A DNA stretch of 64,000 nt. It comes from Lachnospiraceae bacterium UBA935. Lineage in GTDB: Bacteria > Bacillota > Clostridia > Lachnospirales > Lachnospiraceae. The stretch covers positions 1 to 64,000 of the forward strand of contig DBDJ01000021.1 of the NCBI GenBank assembly GCA_002293525.1, read 5' to 3'. The notes below the pieces were generated by a model. It ran no database searches, had not been told where the DNA came from, and saw only the letters and a program-made list of their open reading frames with translations. Of the stretch, positions 61,992 to 64,000 are shown in pieces; position 1 is the first letter of the stretch, and the number at the start of each line of letters is the position of its first letter. Position numbers and translations under genes: made by a program.

Positions 61992-64000
61992 CTAATTCTC
62001 CAGATTCGTAATCCGCACCCAGTCAATCTCATAAGTCTGCGCATAACTCCCCCACGCAGCAAATCCAAAATATCCTTCGCGGTCCTTGATCCGGCTCATG
62101 ACCCCGCCTAAGCTTTGCCCCGGCGAACTGGCCGGTGTGTACGAGTTCTGGGCCATCAACACATCGTCAATATAAAATTCTACACTCGAATCATCCATCG
62201 TCATACTAAGGGTGTACCATTTGTTAGCCTGCAGGAAACCTTGTCCATAACCGTTCTGCGTCGTCAGGTTAACATAGCTCTCCGCCGTCCCGGTATATGA
62301 CTTAAACTCAATATTATTATTGTTATAGCTTTGTGCCGTAAGTAAACCCAACGTAGTCGCACTCGGCGTATTCGGTGTCGCGTTGCCGGCGCGGTAAGCC
62401 AATCCCAGTACCGGATTGCTTGTCGTCGTGCGGATCCGTGCGGTAAAAGTGAAATCCTCATACTGCGGCCATTCGGTATTATACATGGCTACGCCATTGC
62501 CCAGATTGCTGAGCCGCAGCACGTTCTTGCCGAGAGTAGCATCGTTCACCAGCGCTGCCGTTCCCCCGGCTGCCCTTGCCGAGTACCATGTTCCCAGCTG
62601 GTTGTCACTAAAATCAGTAAAGAACTCATCTATTACGACCGCTCCTGTATCTATCGTGATGACATAAGTCACTCCCTGTACGGCGTTTATCGTTATAGCA
62701 CCGCCGACAGCCGTCTTCGGGACTCCGTCCACCAGCACTCCCGATGTCCTGAACCGGTCATTGCTCACTACGATACTGCCGGTGCTGTGAGCGGTAATCC
62801 GCGCTTCTTCCAACTGCCTGCCTGTCCATTCTATATCCACCGTATGACCGCCGATCGAACGAAGGCCGCTTACTTCGCCTTCTGCCCACGAAGTCGGCAG
62901 GGCCGGCAGCAGATCCAAGGAACCGCGGTGGCTTTGCAGCAAGGCTTCCTGAATCCCGGCGGTATAGCCGAAGTTACTGTCGATCTGGAAGCGGGTATCG
63001 TGCATCCCGAACAGGTTGGGCGGTAACTGGCTCTGGCCGCTGCCGCCAAGGAACATATTGTTGATCAGCTGGTTAACGCTGGCACTGTCCTTGGCACGGG
63101 CGAACAGATTGATTTTCCAGCCCATCGACCAGCCGGTCGCGCCGAGGCCGCGAATCTGCAGCGACTGCAGGCCGGCATTAAAATCCTGGTTATTACTGCT
63201 TGCCACCAATTTCCCGGTAGCACTGTCAATCGTATATCCGTCCATGATACTGGTACCCGGATACATGCCGACTACATGGGACATATGGCGATGGCTGCTT
63301 TCGCCGCTGTTTACTGCTGAATTACGGCTGAACGAGGTCCACTCCAGAACGGATCCGTTCGTACCGATATTGACCGGCCTGTAAAGATTGGCCAGCTTTT
63401 CTTCAATATTAGCCTCAAACAACGGGTCATTGATGCTGAGCTGATCCATGCAGTCAAGGGTCAAGGTAAACAGCTCCCAGATCAGCTGCTGGTCATAAGC
63501 AGTAGCCACTGTCAGCGGCCCGTGTTCCGGCGAATAACTGGGCAGGGCCACGTATTTACCGGCCCAAAAGCCATCGGTCGGCTTGTACAAGGCTTTGGTC
63601 CACATTACAGCCGCCTCGCGGATAATCGGCCAGTATTCATTCTGGAAAGTAGTCTTATCACCGCCGTACTGCAAATACTGATAGAGATTCTGCGCCATAA
63701 AGGCATTGGCGGCCGGCGACCAGCCCCAGCTCCAGCTCGGGCCGGGCGTGGTCTGCCCCCAGATATTCGAACTGGTATGTACCGTCCAGCCTGCGCTGCC
63801 GTCAGTGGCCTTCCATGCCCCGGCAGCGGTGCCGGACGGATAGCTGTATTTCTGGGCAGTCAGCCGACCGGTGGTGCGCAGCCCGTCAACATAATTCATG
63901 AGCGGGTCAATCAGTTCTACCAGATTGGCTCCGCCGGCCGGCCAATAGTTCATCTGGAGATTAATATTCATATGATAATCGGAACTCCAAGGCGGGTTAT
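61992..64000 (-). CDS. GH95 alpha-L-fucosidase with C-terminal lectin-like module, 5' end outside the window
   Basis: Inverting fucosidase, usually alpha-1,2-specific, that trims terminal fucose from mucin and milk-type glycans. The frame is open to the window edge, and the first visible residues NPPWSSDYHMNINLQMNYWP match the conserved active-site region with its two Asn, so the N-terminal part lies beyond 64000. The catalytic Glu is probably in SYSPEHGP and a further active-site Asp in FQIDSNFGYTAG. After the fold's end a copy of the GH101 lectin-like module closes the protein. With GH101 downstream it makes a mucin O-glycan degradation set. Confidence 0.92.
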   Translation of the reverse strand, partial: NPPWSSDYHMNINLQMNYWPAGGANLVELIDPLMNYVDGLRTTGRLTAQKYSYPSGTAAGAWKATDGSAGWTVHTSSNIWGQTTPGPSWSWGWSPAANAFMAQNLYQYLQYGGDKTTFQNEYWPIIREAAVMWTKALYKPTDGFWAGKYVALPSYSPEHGPLTVATAYDQQLIWELFTLTLDCMDQLSINDPLFEANIEEKLANLYRPVNIGTNGSVLEWTSFSRNSAVNSGESSHRHMSHVVGMYPGTSIMDGYTIDSATGKLVASSNNQDFNAGLQSLQIRGLGATGWSMGWKINLFARAKDSASVNQLINNMFLGGSGQSQLPPNLFGMHDTRFQIDSNFGYTAGIQEALLQSHRGSLDLLPALPTSWAEGEVSGLRSIGGHTVDIEWTGRQLEEARITAHSTGSIVVSNDRFRTSGVLVDGVPKTAVGGAITINAVQGVTYVITIDTGAVVIDEFFTDFSDNQLGTWYSARAAGGTAALVNDATLGKNVLRLSNLGNGVAMYNTEWPQYEDFTFTARIRTTTSNPVLGLAYRAGNATPNTPSATTLGLLTAQSYNNNNIEFKSYTGTAESYVNLTTQNGYGQGFLQANKWYTLSMTMDDSSVEFYIDDVLMAQNSYTPASSPGQSLGGVMSRIKDREGYFGFAAWGSYAQTYEIDWVRITNLEN
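61995..62640 (-). repeat. Shared lectin-like module, GH95 copy
   Basis: It encodes FFTDFSDNQLGTWYSAR through YAQTYEIDWVRI, most residues identical to the copy at 60530-61150 in the neighbouring gene. Confidence 0.85.

Overview
The window looks like part of a chromosome from a spore-forming, host-associated anaerobe of the class Clostridia (Bacillota). The basis is strong AGGAGG-type ribosome sites, a CotH-type spore coat kinase, a YlmH protein, several clostridial large serine recombinases and mucin-directed glycosidases. Base composition is moderate, except for one clearly A+T-rich block (39.6-54.0 kb). No rRNA, tRNA or CRISPR array was seen.

Layout. 0-9.6 kb: an exported His/Cys-repeat protein, an exported beta-propeller-like protein, a VanR/VanS-like two-component system, and a CotH / VTC polyphosphate polymerase / DUF4956 operon. 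9.6-10.7 kb: a secreted alpha/beta hydrolase cut off from its membrane anchor by an in-frame stop. 10.8-22.6 kb: a polysaccharide deacetylase gene broken into three collinear, in-frame pieces. 22.7-32.8 kb: Sfp-type PPTase, Na/Pi cotransporter, M18 aminopeptidase, YlmH, a DHHW/MBOAT acylation pair, an Rrf2 regulator and signal peptidase II. 32.9-39.4 kb: two TPR-bearing glycosyltransferases beside three surface proteins that share a short helical N-terminal domain. 39.6-54.0 kb: an eleven-gene A+T-rich operon that reads as a new biosynthetic cluster for an amino-acylated aminocyclitol. 54.5-64.0 kb: a SMI1/KNR4 protein and two very large CAZymes, GH101 and GH95, which fit mucin O-glycan foraging.

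The most striking structure is the broken deacetylase. Two separate elements sit in it about 80 coding bases apart, each carrying its own large serine recombinase. Element 1 (about 6.0 kb) lies between a shared CC core, with an inverted CCTGCACA motif exactly 6 bp inside each end. Element 2 (about 2.07 kb once its own insertion is subtracted) lies in a TGGGG sequence. Element 2's recombinase gene is itself split by element 3 (about 2.9 kb), which has inverted AGGTAAnATAACG ends exactly 5 bp from a TT core. Removing all three on paper restores an uninterrupted 285-residue deacetylase and a 548-residue recombinase with no frameshift. This resembles the developmentally excised intervening elements of Bacillus sporulation genes (such as skin in sigK), but nested, so that one excision would have to precede another.

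The biosynthetic operon combines an inositol-phosphate synthase, a scyllo-inosose-type aminotransferase, a two-domain glycosyltransferase, an acyl carrier protein, a seryl-tRNA-synthetase-like amino acid:carrier protein ligase, a putative BtrH-like acyltransferase, two HemN-like radical SAM enzymes, a SPASM-type radical SAM enzyme, a GH3 glycosidase and an MFS exporter. The logic matches butirosin side-chain chemistry, but I do not recognise this gene set as a described pathway. All calls rest on reading the sequence and on known family motifs; no searches were run.
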